In this document: positions 13,204 to 20,599 of the stretch, in pieces | Layout of the letters: every line of letters starts with the position of its first letter | Position numbering within the stretch: position 1 is the first letter of the stretch | Virus record (IMG/VR): IMGVR_UViG_3300037427_001348 | Span: 1-24,846 of that record | Direction: 5' to 3' (one strand) | From: a virus | Length of the DNA stretch: 24,846 nucleotides | Program-made: the position numbers and the translations under genes | Notes under the pieces: model-generated | Database searches by the model: none | Seen by the model: the letters and a program-made list of their open reading frames with translations, nothing else | What the model was told of the DNA's origin: nothing

Positions 13204-13724
13204 CTATTATTATTTCGGTATTGAATATTATCCTTAATTGTATTATACTCAGAACTATCTCCTGATAATGAATTGTCATCGACCTTCATAACCTCATCAA
13301 ATCCAGTTCTTTCAATAATCTTTGTTTTAATATCTAACTGCTTCTTTTCTTTTTGAATACGTCTGAGAAACGCATAATGTATAACCTGCGTAAAGTATGC
13401 AAAAGGATTACGGGATTTCTCAGGATCAAAATTATGTATGTACTGAACGCAATTTTCGATTCCATCTGATATCATGTCCTCCCTGAACATGTAGTTTACA
13501 AAATTAGGTTTGTAAGATAAGTGTGTAGCAATCTTTAAAAAACAAGAACCAAGATAGTTTGGAATAGGTGGCTTACCTTCCCATGGACCAGACTTTGGTG
13601 GTTCTTTATCAGGATACTTTTTTAAAAACTTTGCCTTTGCTACAGCAACTTTTCCTCTATAAACAATCATTGCTTCCAGCAACTCCTTGTTATTTACATA
13701 ATGTTCAGATTTCTTTTTTGGCAT
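13200..13724 (-). CDS. 55: Late-transcription sigma factor gp55
   Basis: A 174-aa protein resembling T4 gp55 (185 aa), the highly diverged sigma that directs host RNA polymerase to TATAAATA late promoters, with clamp gp45 as activator. The sigma-2-like core is visible at about 85-135: EDMISDGIENCVQYIHNFDP, then RNPFAYFTQVIHYAFLRRIQKEKKQ. The N terminus is basic (MPKKKSEHY). The C terminus is polar and short (NIQYRNNNR), where T4 gp55 has its clamp-binding end. A sigma70-type promoter with an extended -10 lies 32-59 nt upstream, consistent with expression before late genes. Confidence 0.93.
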   Translation of the reverse strand: MPKKKSEHYVNNKELLEAMIVYRGKVAVAKAKFLKKYPDKEPPKSGPWEGKPPIPNYLGSCFLKIATHLSYKPNFVNYMFREDMISDGIENCVQYIHNFDPEKSRNPFAYFTQVIHYAFLRRIQKEKKQLDIKTKIIERTGFDEVMKVDDNSLSGDSSEYNTIKDNIQYRNNNR

Positions 13725-13755
13725 AACATTGAAGTTTCCGTCTTAAGATATAAGT

Positions 13756-13783
13756 ATTATAACATATTTTCAGGGCTTGACAA
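13756..13783 (-). promoter_or_regulatory. Sigma70-type promoter for gp55
   Basis: The minus strand reads TTGTCA (13778-13783), a 16-nt spacer, then TATAAT (13756-13761) preceded by TGT, an extended -10. This is the most complete minus-strand promoter in the window. It is well placed to transcribe gp55 and the genes after it early in infection. Its -35 overlaps that of a plus-strand promoter-like sequence. Confidence 0.75.
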
Positions 13784-13805
13784 GTCACCCAAATATCTGT
13801 ACAAT
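13777..13805 (+). promoter_or_regulatory. Plus-strand sigma70-like promoter, antisense to late genes
   Basis: The plus strand reads TTGACA (13777-13782), exactly 17 nt, then TACAAT (13800-13805). The -35 is perfect and the -10 is one base off consensus. No plus-strand gene is visible downstream, so an RNA from here would be antisense to the Sm-like gene and uvsW. It could also be incidental to the near-palindrome CTTGACAAG shared with the gp55 promoter. Confidence 0.45.
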
Positions 13806-13832
13806 AACCTTTGTGGAGGTTGAAGGGATAAA

Positions 13833-14246
13833 TTAGCTTTCTTTATTTTTAAGCTTAAATAGTACCTCTAAGGTCTTACGAGCATCTTTTATTGAAGTAA
13901 CATAACCCATTTGAGAATCAGGTCTTACTGAACCATCAGGATGATAAGCCTCTTGAGCATCATCAGCAAGAAAATGATTGTATATATCAATTAATCTTTG
14001 TTCCTTTGTTTCAGACATTGTTATAACTTTGTCTAATCTTATCATAAAAAAGTCTTCTTCAATTAATTCAATCCAAGATTTAACTTTAATCAATCCACCA
14101 TTAGGAGTATTAACATACTTTATAGTGAGTGGATTTTGTAGTATTAATATAGGATTTTCTGACTCTTCATCATCCACAGATACGAGAGCAAAAATTTCTT
14201 CTCCAGATACTAATTTTATTATTGCGTGAAATTCTTCTCCCATCAT
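13833..14246 (-). CDS. Hypothetical protein, possibly Sm-like
   Basis: A 137-aa acidic protein between uvsW and gp55. Residues 1-70 look like a small beta barrel: EEFHAIIKLVSGEEIFALVS, then ENPILILQNPLTIKYV, then LIKVKSWIELI. A strand, a G-E turn, and further strands recall the Sm/LSm fold. I recall a crystal structure of a Sm-like protein of presumed cyanophage origin and think this is related, but I have not verified it. Residues 80-137 are helical and acidic (TKEQRLIDIYNHFLADDAQE). The start overlaps the uvsW stop (ATGATG). Binding of RNA or of RNA polymerase is conceivable but unproven. Confidence 0.72.
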   Translation of the reverse strand: MMGEEFHAIIKLVSGEEIFALVSVDDEESENPILILQNPLTIKYVNTPNGGLIKVKSWIELIEEDFFMIRLDKVITMSETKEQRLIDIYNHFLADDAQEAYHPDGSVRPDSQMGYVTSIKDARKTLEVLFKLKNKES

Positions 14247-15709
14247 TTTTTAAGTGGTATGTTGACTATATCGTAATCAAAATTTTCTTCATTATAAATT
14301 TTGATTCTTTCAATTAAGTGATTCAATGTATAATTCTTTCTAGATTTATAACTGATATCATCAGCAATATCATATAAAGTTGCTCTAGTTTTTTGATTAC
14401 CTTTTCTAAGTACCCTCCCAATTGACTGTAAATTTCTTATTCTTGACTTTGATGGAGAAGCAAAAATTACATTGTGTAGATTTTTGATATTAATGCCGGT
14501 AGAAAAGGTTCCATACGAGGCAACGATAATAGCATTATTCTCTTGCTCAGTGATTTCTCGAACTTTCTCTCTGTCTTCGGTATCCACTCCACCATGAATA
14601 AAAAAGACATTTCTATTCTCAATAGTGTTATTATTATTTATTAATTCGTATAAAGGTACACCATGTCCTTCAACTCTGGCATAGAGTATTAGTGTATTAC
14701 CTTTTAAATCAAGAGCAAGATTTTTAATAAAGTTATTTCTACGATTATGACCAATAATATACTGAACCTCTTCTTCAAAGTTTTCAAATTTATTCGGTGG
14801 GTGTTTCAATAGAAGTACATTGATATCCAGTTTAGCAAGATGCCCTTTCTTCATTAACTCGTCAGTTTTTATGATCTTATAGGAAGGTCCAAACAATCCC
14901 TCAAGAACCCATTTATGTGTTTGAGAACCATCAAGGGTTCCTGTAAATCCGAAACGAAACTTAGCATCAGATAATTTAGTCATTATAGATATAAGTGACT
15001 TCGATTTAAATTGGTGAGCCTCATCCCCAACCACAACAGAGAATCTCTCAAAATAATTTCTGGGGAGTTTGTAGATTGATTGCCAAGTAGTAATAATGAC
15101 TTGAGAGTCCGTCTCTCTTTCCTTTCCTGCGTATATCTTGTGGCAAAATGAACCTACGTCCCAGCCATAGTCTGCAAAATCTTTATACATCTGCTCTACT
15201 AGGGAAGTCGTCGGAACGACTATCAGAGTATTTTGCCGTTTCTCAACAAAATATCTCACAATCGAATATATCATCAGAGACTTTCCCGATGCAGTTGGGG
15301 ATATCAACAACTTTCTATTATGTCTTAGAGCGTCGTATACTCCCTCTATTTGATAATCTCTAGGTTTATGCTTAGAGATTGCTGTCATATAATCCTTTAC
15401 ACCTTCCTTTGAAATGTATTCATTAACTTCAAAAGGAGTTCCGTAATACTTATTGTCTTTAAATTCGTAGGTATATCCGTGGTCTTTACAAAACTGAATT
15501 ATTCTATCTAAAAGTCCAACATATATTTGACCATTTTTAGTATTAAATAATCTTATTTTACCATCCCAAAATTTCTTTTTGTAGGCAGGAGAAAAACTTG
15601 CACCAGGTACATCAAAAGTAAATTGATCTGCTAGTTCATAATAAACATGTATCTCTGCTTCTACATGAAGATATACCTCACTCTTCTTTGATATAACCAA
15701 ATGTGACAT
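14243..15709 (-). CDS. uvsW: UvsW-like superfamily 2 helicase
   Basis: A 488-aa helicase. In T4, UvsW unwinds branched DNA and R-loops and so moves replication from origins to recombination. Motifs: an N-terminal domain (1-110) as in T4 UvsW, PRDYQIEGV (Q/motif-I lead, 116-124), Walker A SPTASGKS (137-144), DEAH (229-232), motif III GFTGT, and motif VI SIGRVLRKG. Length is close to T4 UvsW (~500 aa). No Shine-Dalgarno is visible, but a GATAAATA late-type box lies 22-29 nt upstream; uvsW is a late gene in T4. Secure. Confidence 0.95.
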   Translation of the reverse strand: MSHLVISKKSEVYLHVEAEIHVYYELADQFTFDVPGASFSPAYKKKFWDGKIRLFNTKNGQIYVGLLDRIIQFCKDHGYTYEFKDNKYYGTPFEVNEYISKEGVKDYMTAISKHKPRDYQIEGVYDALRHNRKLLISPTASGKSLMIYSIVRYFVEKRQNTLIVVPTTSLVEQMYKDFADYGWDVGSFCHKIYAGKERETDSQVIITTWQSIYKLPRNYFERFSVVVGDEAHQFKSKSLISIMTKLSDAKFRFGFTGTLDGSQTHKWVLEGLFGPSYKIIKTDELMKKGHLAKLDINVLLLKHPPNKFENFEEEVQYIIGHNRRNNFIKNLALDLKGNTLILYARVEGHGVPLYELINNNNTIENRNVFFIHGGVDTEDREKVREITEQENNAIIVASYGTFSTGINIKNLHNVIFASPSKSRIRNLQSIGRVLRKGNQKTRATLYDIADDISYKSRKNYTLNHLIERIKIYNEENFDYDIVNIPLKK

Positions 15710-15730
15710 AACATAATGTTCATTTGTAAA

Positions 15731-15738
15731 TATTTATC
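15731..15738 (-). promoter_or_regulatory. Late-type promoter box before uvsW
   Basis: The minus strand reads GATAAATA, one base from T4 late TATAAATA. It lies in the 30-nt gap between uvsY and uvsW, 22 nt before the uvsW start. This matches the late expression of uvsW known in T4. Confidence 0.55.
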
Positions 15739-15739
15739 A

Positions 15740-16168
15740 CTAAAATCCAGATTGAAATTTCTGCCATTCAATGGCATTTTTGATTTGATAAGTACGATTT
15801 GATATTGTTTTAATTATCTCCTCAAGGAATTTTAGAGTGGAGTCATAATATCTAATCTTAAGATCTATATTAGTTAACCTCTCATCTGCTTCCAGGTGCC
15901 TCTGTATTGCGTCCTTTTCCCTAACCTTATACGGAAATGGGTCTTCGGCATATACTTCTGGTTCTGCCTTTCCTGTGTAGTAATTGTATCGTTCTAATTT
16001 TATTTTACTATAAGAAGTTCTTGCCTTCTCACGCAAAAGAGTAATCGTATTATAAACAGTATAATACTTGGAATGTAATTGAGGAATTTTTAGTGATTCA
16101 TCATGTAGGTTATCAGGGTCAATGACAGAATCTTTCTGCCACATCTCCTGAATTTTATCAAGATTCAT
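15740..16168 (-). CDS. uvsY: Recombination mediator UvsY
   Basis: A 142-aa protein. UvsY helps load the RecA-like UvsX onto single-stranded DNA covered by gp32. The N terminus MNLDKIQEMWQKDSVIDPDN is characteristic (T4 UvsY also has a helix with a W-x-x-D-like pattern). The body is helical with many basic and aromatic residues (SKYYTVYNTITLLREK, RLTNIDLKIRYYDSTLKF) and it ends IEWQKFQSGF. T4 UvsY is 137 aa. The ATG overlaps the stop of the tail-tube-like gene (ATGA). Its place directly before uvsW supports the call. Confidence 0.92.
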   Translation of the reverse strand: MNLDKIQEMWQKDSVIDPDNLHDESLKIPQLHSKYYTVYNTITLLREKARTSYSKIKLERYNYYTGKAEPEVYAEDPFPYKVREKDAIQRHLEADERLTNIDLKIRYYDSTLKFLEEIIKTISNRTYQIKNAIEWQKFQSGF

Positions 16169-16713
16169 AAAGGAGTACGTCCGTCAGGTTTAACAATATT
16201 ATACACAGTATACTTGAAAGTAACCTCTGCTGTAAAGTAGTTGATATCAGTATCACTTGCTTCAAATTCCAGAGAGGTTAGATTTGTTGGAAATAATTGT
16301 GCAAATTTAACTATAGCAGTTGTATTAAAATTACTATTTAAAATATGTAGACTACCATCACTAAAGACATATTCAAGATCTCTCAATCCATCATCATCCG
16401 TAGTTGCTTTTTTATACTGCTCTGTCGTTTCTGGATATCCCAATCCAGTTAGCCAATTATGAATCTTCATATAATTTTCAAGATTCTCATCAACTAAAAA
16501 TTTAAGTGTAAAATCACTATATTGTAATTTATCACCAGGTGTTTCAATATCCTTAAGGTAACTTGGTTGAATTGCTGTTCCTAAAGTAATATCAGGTATT
16601 GTAGCAGCATTAGAAAAGAAACTTACTTTAGGTTCTTTTGCCAAAGTAAATTTAAAACCAACTGGAGATAGAAAGTTTCTATTTTCTATCTGATTTGCAA
16701 ATGCTCTTGCCAT
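16165..16713 (-). CDS. Second tail-tube-fold structural protein
   Basis: A 182-aa protein that looks like a paralogue of the gp19 tail tube in this window. Its FPTNLTSLEFEASDTDINYF parallels gp19 YPTNISTIDLSYETTDTIEEF, and both then continue in a beta strand (FTAEVTFKYTV against FTVEFQVHWW). N-terminal segments also align: VGFKFTLA...FSNAATIP...DFTLKFLVDENLENYMKIHNW against FEVELAF...VKAAALP...WTVTVINDTDFAIRSAFEKW. It is therefore likely a tail-tube initiator, terminator or completion protein. By synteny some cyanophages have tail completion gp3 after gp23, which is one possible identity. Start overlaps the previous stop (TAATG). Confidence 0.78.
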   Translation of the reverse strand: MARAFANQIENRNFLSPVGFKFTLAKEPKVSFFSNAATIPDITLGTAIQPSYLKDIETPGDKLQYSDFTLKFLVDENLENYMKIHNWLTGLGYPETTEQYKKATTDDDGLRDLEYVFSDGSLHILNSNFNTTAIVKFAQLFPTNLTSLEFEASDTDINYFTAEVTFKYTVYNIVKPDGRTPL

Positions 16714-16937
16714 TATTCCTCAACAACAGTACTATTTTTCCACCAAGAAGGTTGATATGTAATACCCAAGCTTCCAGTTACAGTGGTTGCCTTTTGAGCA
16801 TCAGCATCTGCTTGATTTGTATAAACCTTTCTATCTTCATAAGTGTTTGTCCAACTATTATTACCAGCATAATATTCTTCTCCACCTGCAGGTACAGCAG
16901 AACCTAAAACACTAGTTTTTTTGATATGATATGGCAT
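16713..16937 (-). CDS. 74-aa conserved-looking hypothetical protein
   Basis: Starts at ATG 16935-16937, with GGAGGAG 7 nt upstream. A longer in-frame start exists but lies inside the preceding gene without such a site. The sequence MPYHIKKTSVLGSAVPAGGE, then YYAGNNSWTNTYEDRKVYTN, is rich in Tyr, Asn and Thr and looks beta-structured. It ends SWWKNSTVVEE. I recall similar short proteins in cyanophages near the capsid gene, possibly structural. No known domain or enzyme motif is visible. The good Shine-Dalgarno and tight packing make it a real gene; role unknown. Confidence 0.75.
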   Translation of the reverse strand: MPYHIKKTSVLGSAVPAGGEEYYAGNNSWTNTYEDRKVYTNQADADAQKATTVTGSLGITYQPSWWKNSTVVEE

Positions 16938-16938
16938 A

Positions 16939-17169
16939 TTAAGACTCCTCCTTTTCTTTCTTATCCATGGTATTGAATTTTGCTTTTTGTACGTTTGATT
17001 GACCTTCACCACTACTAAACTTCTTCGTCATCTTACTGACTTGAAGTTTTCTTTTTTCTCTAGCCTTATCTCTTTGGGCAGCAAATCTTTGTCTAGCAAT
17101 TTCTGCTCTGGATTGTTGTCCAGTCTCAGTGCTTTCCAGTTCTTCAGAAAATTCTCTAAAAGACTTCAT
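16939..17169 (-). CDS. Small basic protein with capsid-targeting-like N terminus
   Basis: The start is set at ATG 17167-17169 (76 aa); a GTG four codons earlier is less likely. The N terminus MKSFREFSEELESTETG matches the pattern of the Lys-rich protein at 5280-5789 (MKTFKEFLEES) and of T4 internal head proteins (MKTYQEFIAEA). The rest is a long charged helix rich in Arg, Lys, Gln and Ala (AEIARQRFAAQRDKAREKRK) and ends NTMDKKEKEES. It is the first gene after the capsid terminator, so a packaged internal protein is a reasonable inference. No proof of packaging can be read from sequence. Confidence 0.72.
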   Translation of the reverse strand: MKSFREFSEELESTETGQQSRAEIARQRFAAQRDKAREKRKLQVSKMTKKFSSGEGQSNVQKAKFNTMDKKEKEES

Positions 17170-17182
17170 TACTCTATACACT

Positions 17183-17188
17183 ATTATA
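17183..17188 (-). promoter_or_regulatory. -10-like promoter element after the capsid terminator
   Basis: The minus strand reads GGTATAATAG, 14 nt before the ATG at 17169 and 18 nt past the terminator stem. TCTAAATA, a variant of the late box, lies 3 nt before it. No -35 is visible because the terminator occupies that place. Either element could restart transcription for the genes through gp55. Confidence 0.5.
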
Positions 17189-17200
17189 CCTTATTTAGAC

Positions 17201-17230
17201 AAAAAAAGAGACCCTTTGAGGGGTCTCTTT
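17201..17230 (-). terminator. Rho-independent terminator after gp23
   Basis: On the minus strand, AGAGACCC, a 6-nt loop, and GGGTCTCT form a perfect 8-bp stem followed by six T. It begins 25 nt after the gp23 stop. It would limit read-through from the very strong capsid transcript. Confidence 0.9.
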
Positions 17231-17255
17231 GAATGAAGGAATATATCCTTTCTTC

Positions 17256-18707
17256 TTACATAAGGTTCTTAACTGTAACTCTTCTGTAGTACTTGTTAGC
17301 ATTAACCTTAAGACGACCAAGACTTTCAGTAGTACCTTCAGCAAATGGGTTTGCAACGATACCATATCTTGTCTTAAAGCCGATTTTTGGCTGGAATGAG
17401 TTCTCTCCAACTGCACGAACCATCTGTAGAGGAACGTATGGGCAATAGAACAGACCTGCATCATAAGGTGAAGAACCCTTATAACCAATAACATAGTACT
17501 GATTATCAGTCAGTCCAGATGCATTTGAAGAATATGGGTCAATGTATACCTTATACTTACCTTGAAGTACACCAGCAAATGTATTGCCTGTGTCATCAAC
17601 ATTAAGGTTAGCATTAAGAGCTGGGGTGTAATCCAAGACACCTGCCATTGTTAGTGCAGAAGCAACGTCAGCAGAGCAAAGGATCATATTACCCTTTCCG
17701 CGACGAGTTCTCTGTGCGATTGCGTTGGCATCTCTTTCGATCTGGAAGATAAGTCCTTTGAACTTCTCAACTGACCAACGACCATTACTATCAACGTCAA
17801 GGTCGAATGTACCTTGAGCAGCAACGTTTGTAGACGCACCAGTTTCAGCAACCTTGTAGATTGTTCTGATAACTTCTCTGTTGATCTCAGCAAGAATCTC
17901 AGTAGAAAGAATGTTTGCCAATTCGGCTTCTGCATTCAATCCGTGGATTGCTTTAAGATCCTGAGCAAGCTCTAGTGAGTACTCAGCTTTCAACGCACGT
18001 GACTTCGCAGTAACGGTGACTTTCTCGATTGAGAATGCCATCTGGTTGAAGTTTGGAGAAGAACCACCAGTACCTAGTGCTTCAGCCTTCTCGGTATCCA
18101 TACCTTGACCAGTTGCATATGCTTTATCTTTAGCAGCACTGTTAGGGTTAAGAAGGTCAGGTCTGTTTGCAGACGCAGGAGTAGTTCCGTTGTTTGAAGA
18201 TGTAGTACCTATACCAAGGTTTGCTCCATCAGAACCAGCAACATATCCTGAACCAATGTCAGCAGTTGCATTAGCAGAACTAACACCAGAGAATCCAGTA
18301 TCTGCTTCGTCAAATAATGCTTCAGTTCCTGCCTGAGTATCGTAGCGTGAACGCATTGCGAAGATTAGTCCAGTAGGACCAGTCATTGGTTGAACACCAG
18401 CAAGGTCATATGCGACCAAGTTTGGCATTGAACGACGGATCAAACTGATTAGTACAGGGTCGAAACCTTTAATTGCACCTGTTGCTCCACCACTTAAACC
18501 TGCTGCGGTTCCTGAAGAACCTGTGCCGTTTGTTGGACCATCTTCTGAAAGAAACTCTCTTTCTTCTCTAATTGCTTTTTCTTGATTTTCCAGGAGAACG
18601 GCAGTAACCATTCTTTTATGTGGGTCTGTAATCTTCTCTGCACCATCATGGTCGAGAAGTGGTGCCCACTTTTCCTGCAAAACCTCGTTATTTATTGGGG
18701 CTTGCAT
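17256..18707 (-). CDS. 23: Major capsid protein gp23
   Basis: A 483-aa T4-type (HK97-fold) capsid protein that forms the head hexamers. FDPVLISLIRRSMPNLVAYD and VQPMTGPTGLIFAMRSRY (about 78-115) are hallmark gp23 stretches. The first ~55 residues form the propeptide, and FLSE-D at 52-56 fits the gp21 cleavage rule (L-x-E), close to where T4 gp23 is cut (after Glu65). T4 gp23 is 521 aa. The start has a modest AGG 11 nt upstream. TTTAAATA boxes in the gap before it resemble late promoters. It is followed by a terminator. Secure. Confidence 0.97.
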   Translation of the reverse strand: MQAPINNEVLQEKWAPLLDHDGAEKITDPHKRMVTAVLLENQEKAIREEREFLSEDGPTNGTGSSGTAAGLSGGATGAIKGFDPVLISLIRRSMPNLVAYDLAGVQPMTGPTGLIFAMRSRYDTQAGTEALFDEADTGFSGVSSANATADIGSGYVAGSDGANLGIGTTSSNNGTTPASANRPDLLNPNSAAKDKAYATGQGMDTEKAEALGTGGSSPNFNQMAFSIEKVTVTAKSRALKAEYSLELAQDLKAIHGLNAEAELANILSTEILAEINREVIRTIYKVAETGASTNVAAQGTFDLDVDSNGRWSVEKFKGLIFQIERDANAIAQRTRRGKGNMILCSADVASALTMAGVLDYTPALNANLNVDDTGNTFAGVLQGKYKVYIDPYSSNASGLTDNQYYVIGYKGSSPYDAGLFYCPYVPLQMVRAVGENSFQPKIGFKTRYGIVANPFAEGTTESLGRLKVNANKYYRRVTVKNLM

Positions 18708-18719
18708 TTTAGTTTTACC

Positions 18720-18758
18720 TATTTAAAATTGTTTTTGTTTGACTTTATACTATTTAAA
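18720..18758 (-). promoter_or_regulatory. Two TTTAAATA boxes before gp23 (possible late promoters)
   Basis: The minus strand reads TTTAAATA at 18751-18758 and again at 18720-18727, each one base from TATAAATA. The first begins about 44 nt before the gp23 start, a normal leader length. The second is only 13 nt away. They lie in the 51-nt gap after gp22. Support is moderate, given the AT-rich context. Confidence 0.4.
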
Positions 18759-19907
18759 TCACTTAGACATACGGCCAAGAGATGCCATGTAGGCTTCCAT
18801 TGATCTGGAATGTTGCTCCTGTGGTACAGATGCTGTTCCTTCAGATAGATTCTCTGACTTGTCTTTTGGAGTGCCAGGATTAGCTGGGAAATAAGATTCC
18901 CTTAATGTCTCTAGCTTCTCACGATACTTGTCTTCACTATCAAACTCAACATTTTCTGCAAGTGAATTTAATTTATCCTTTTGCGAAACTGCGAGACCTT
19001 CAGATACATCTGCTAAAATTACATCAGCGGAAGATTCTGATAATCTCTTATTTAGAGCAACGTTTTTATTGATTTGCTCGTTGAGTTTATCTTCCATTTC
19101 ATCAAGTTTTTCTACCATGCTATTAAGCACATCATATTTTTCTTCAGGGATTGTTACATAATGATCTTCAAAAAGACCCTTCATTCCTTCAAGGAATGAT
19201 TCGGTCATTTCAGTCTTAAGTCCATGCTCGACTGCGAGTGCATTTTCAGAAATCCACTCATCGGCAACGTACTCAAGGTAAGAATCAGTTCTCTCTGTGA
19301 GTTCTGTTCTAATGACGTTAACCTCTTCAACTAGAGATTGCTCGTACTCAACTTTGAGTTCTTCCTTAAGTTCTGAAATCTTTGTTTTGATAGCAGCTTC
19401 AAAAATGGTTCTTGCCTTTTCTTGAAACGCTTCAGAAAGTTCTTCACCAGAAATAAGAGCATTGAGATCTTCCTCAACGTCAATCTTATCTTCGACGACG
19501 ACTTCCTCTTCAGTTGTCTCTTCTTCAGCAACTACTTCTTGTGTCTCAGTAGTTTCTGTAGTTTCTTCTTCAGAAACGACTTCCTCTTCGGTAGTCTCTT
19601 CTTCAGAGACAACTTGATCTGCAGGCTTCTCTTCCTCTTCCTTAACACCTGCTTTCATAGGTTCAGCAGGTTTAGCACCTTTATTAACAATATCTTTTAC
19701 TTGCTTTAAAGTTGCACCAGGAGTTTTTAACTTAGCTGAATCATCATCAGCTTTATAGTTTTCTGGAGTAGGACCACCAAGGTCTTCCCACGTAGCGGGA
19801 GTTCCACCTGTGGTAAGTTTTTGCATTGGCTCCGCAGGTGATGCACCTTTGGTTACCACATTCTCTTCGATGTTTTCCATTTCGTTTAAATTGCTACCAA
19901 CGGACAT
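18759..19907 (-). CDS. 22: Prohead scaffold core protein gp22
   Basis: A 382-aa, strongly acidic, mostly helical protein. It is the main internal scaffold around which gp23 assembles, later cut to small peptides by gp21. Residues 25-90 hold an imperfect repeat, GASPAEPM and GAKPAEPM. Residues ~97-140 are a Glu/Thr/Val low-complexity run (EETTEEEVVSEEE and variants), and ~160-320 form coiled coils. The C terminus EAYMASLGRMSK is typical of gp22 in cyanophages. T4 gp22 is 269 aa, so the N-terminal acidic extension makes this one longer. No Shine-Dalgarno, but a perfect TATAAATA box lies 29 nt upstream. Confidence 0.92.
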   Translation of the reverse strand: MSVGSNLNEMENIEENVVTKGASPAEPMQKLTTGGTPATWEDLGGPTPENYKADDDSAKLKTPGATLKQVKDIVNKGAKPAEPMKAGVKEEEEKPADQVVSEEETTEEEVVSEEETTETTETQEVVAEEETTEEEVVVEDKIDVEEDLNALISGEELSEAFQEKARTIFEAAIKTKISELKEELKVEYEQSLVEEVNVIRTELTERTDSYLEYVADEWISENALAVEHGLKTEMTESFLEGMKGLFEDHYVTIPEEKYDVLNSMVEKLDEMEDKLNEQINKNVALNKRLSESSADVILADVSEGLAVSQKDKLNSLAENVEFDSEDKYREKLETLRESYFPANPGTPKDKSENLSEGTASVPQEQHSRSMEAYMASLGRMSK

Positions 19908-19935
19908 TTATTTAGATATGTGTTTAATCTGTATT

Positions 19936-19943
19936 TATTTATA
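19936..19943 (-). promoter_or_regulatory. Late promoter TATAAATA before gp22
   Basis: The minus strand carries the exact T4 late consensus TATAAATA in the 40-nt gap between gp21 and gp22, starting 36 nt before the gp22 ATG. It is probably read by host polymerase with gp55 and gp45. Confidence 0.75.
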
Positions 19944-19947
19944 GAAC

Positions 19948-20598
19948 TTATAGATTTGATAAGAAATCGTTGAATAAATTCAACTTGTGTTCTTCCAATC
20001 TATTTTGCCCTCCTAAAGCATTAATTCTATTTTTAATACTTTGGGCATGTTGTTCACGAAGAATTCCTCCTTCCCAAACCCACTCCTTTCCTTCCATGAT
20101 TCCAGAGACAAAAGCATCTGGAGCACTAGGATCTGCTACAATATCAGCAGCAGTTGCTAACATAAAATCTTCACCAACAACTTTGCAACCATTACGATCT
20201 TCTTTAAGAGAACCAACTCCACGAGAAGAAACACCAAGAGTTACACCTTCACCAATTAAAGATTTTGCAATCTTACCCATAGGGGTATCAAGAAGTTGTG
20301 CTTTACCAATAAAATTATTACCCTCTTGTCTAAGAGAAGTAATCATATGTGATACACGATCAAGGTTTACAGTTGGACCATCTGGATGTCCCAACTCACC
20401 AAGTGCACGTCCCTTTTGAACAAAGGACTCATTGTACCTACCAACTTCTCTTGTAAGAGTGTTTACTGGATACATTCTACCATTACGATTTTTGAGGTCT
20501 CCTTGTAAGAAGACTCCTTCAATATACATCTTTTTCTTAGCGCCTTTACCTTCAGTGATAAATTTAACGCTAGATATTTCTTCCGTAATGAGTTTCAT
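19948..20598 (-). CDS. 21: Prohead maturation protease gp21
   Basis: A 216-aa serine protease of the T4 prohead type (herpesvirus-assemblin-like fold). It matures the head by cutting gp22, gp23 and internal proteins after L/I-x-E. The nucleophile region is GVSSRGVG (122-129), the catalytic His lies in GELGHPDG (68-74), and the conserved IVADPSAPDAFV follows (153-164). T4 gp21 is 212 aa. It starts 1 nt after the previous stop, with no Shine-Dalgarno. Position between the core proteins and gp22 is standard. Secure. Confidence 0.95.
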   Translation of the reverse strand: MKLITEEISSVKFITEGKGAKKKMYIEGVFLQGDLKNRNGRMYPVNTLTREVGRYNESFVQKGRALGELGHPDGPTVNLDRVSHMITSLRQEGNNFIGKAQLLDTPMGKIAKSLIGEGVTLGVSSRGVGSLKEDRNGCKVVGEDFMLATAADIVADPSAPDAFVSGIMEGKEWVWEGGILREQHAQSIKNRINALGGQNRLEEHKLNLFNDFLSNL

Positions 20599-20599
20599 T

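Noticed and set aside
13807-13825. Small inverted repeat AACCT/AGGTT as a terminator after the Sm-like gene
   Set aside because: Only 5 bp with no T-run on the minus strand, so not a credible rho-independent terminator.
17684-17935. Minus-strand 83-codon frame inside gp23 in another phase
   Set aside because: Completely contained in the major capsid gene with no start signal of its own.
19500-19620. Repetitive stretch in gp22 as a CRISPR-like or satellite repeat
   Set aside because: The repeats are codons of a Glu/Thr/Val low-complexity protein segment, with irregular spacing and no unique spacers.
19970-20419. Plus-strand frame of 149 codons opposite gp21
   Set aside because: Long only because the protease gene has few stop-complement codons; no start signal and no domain.
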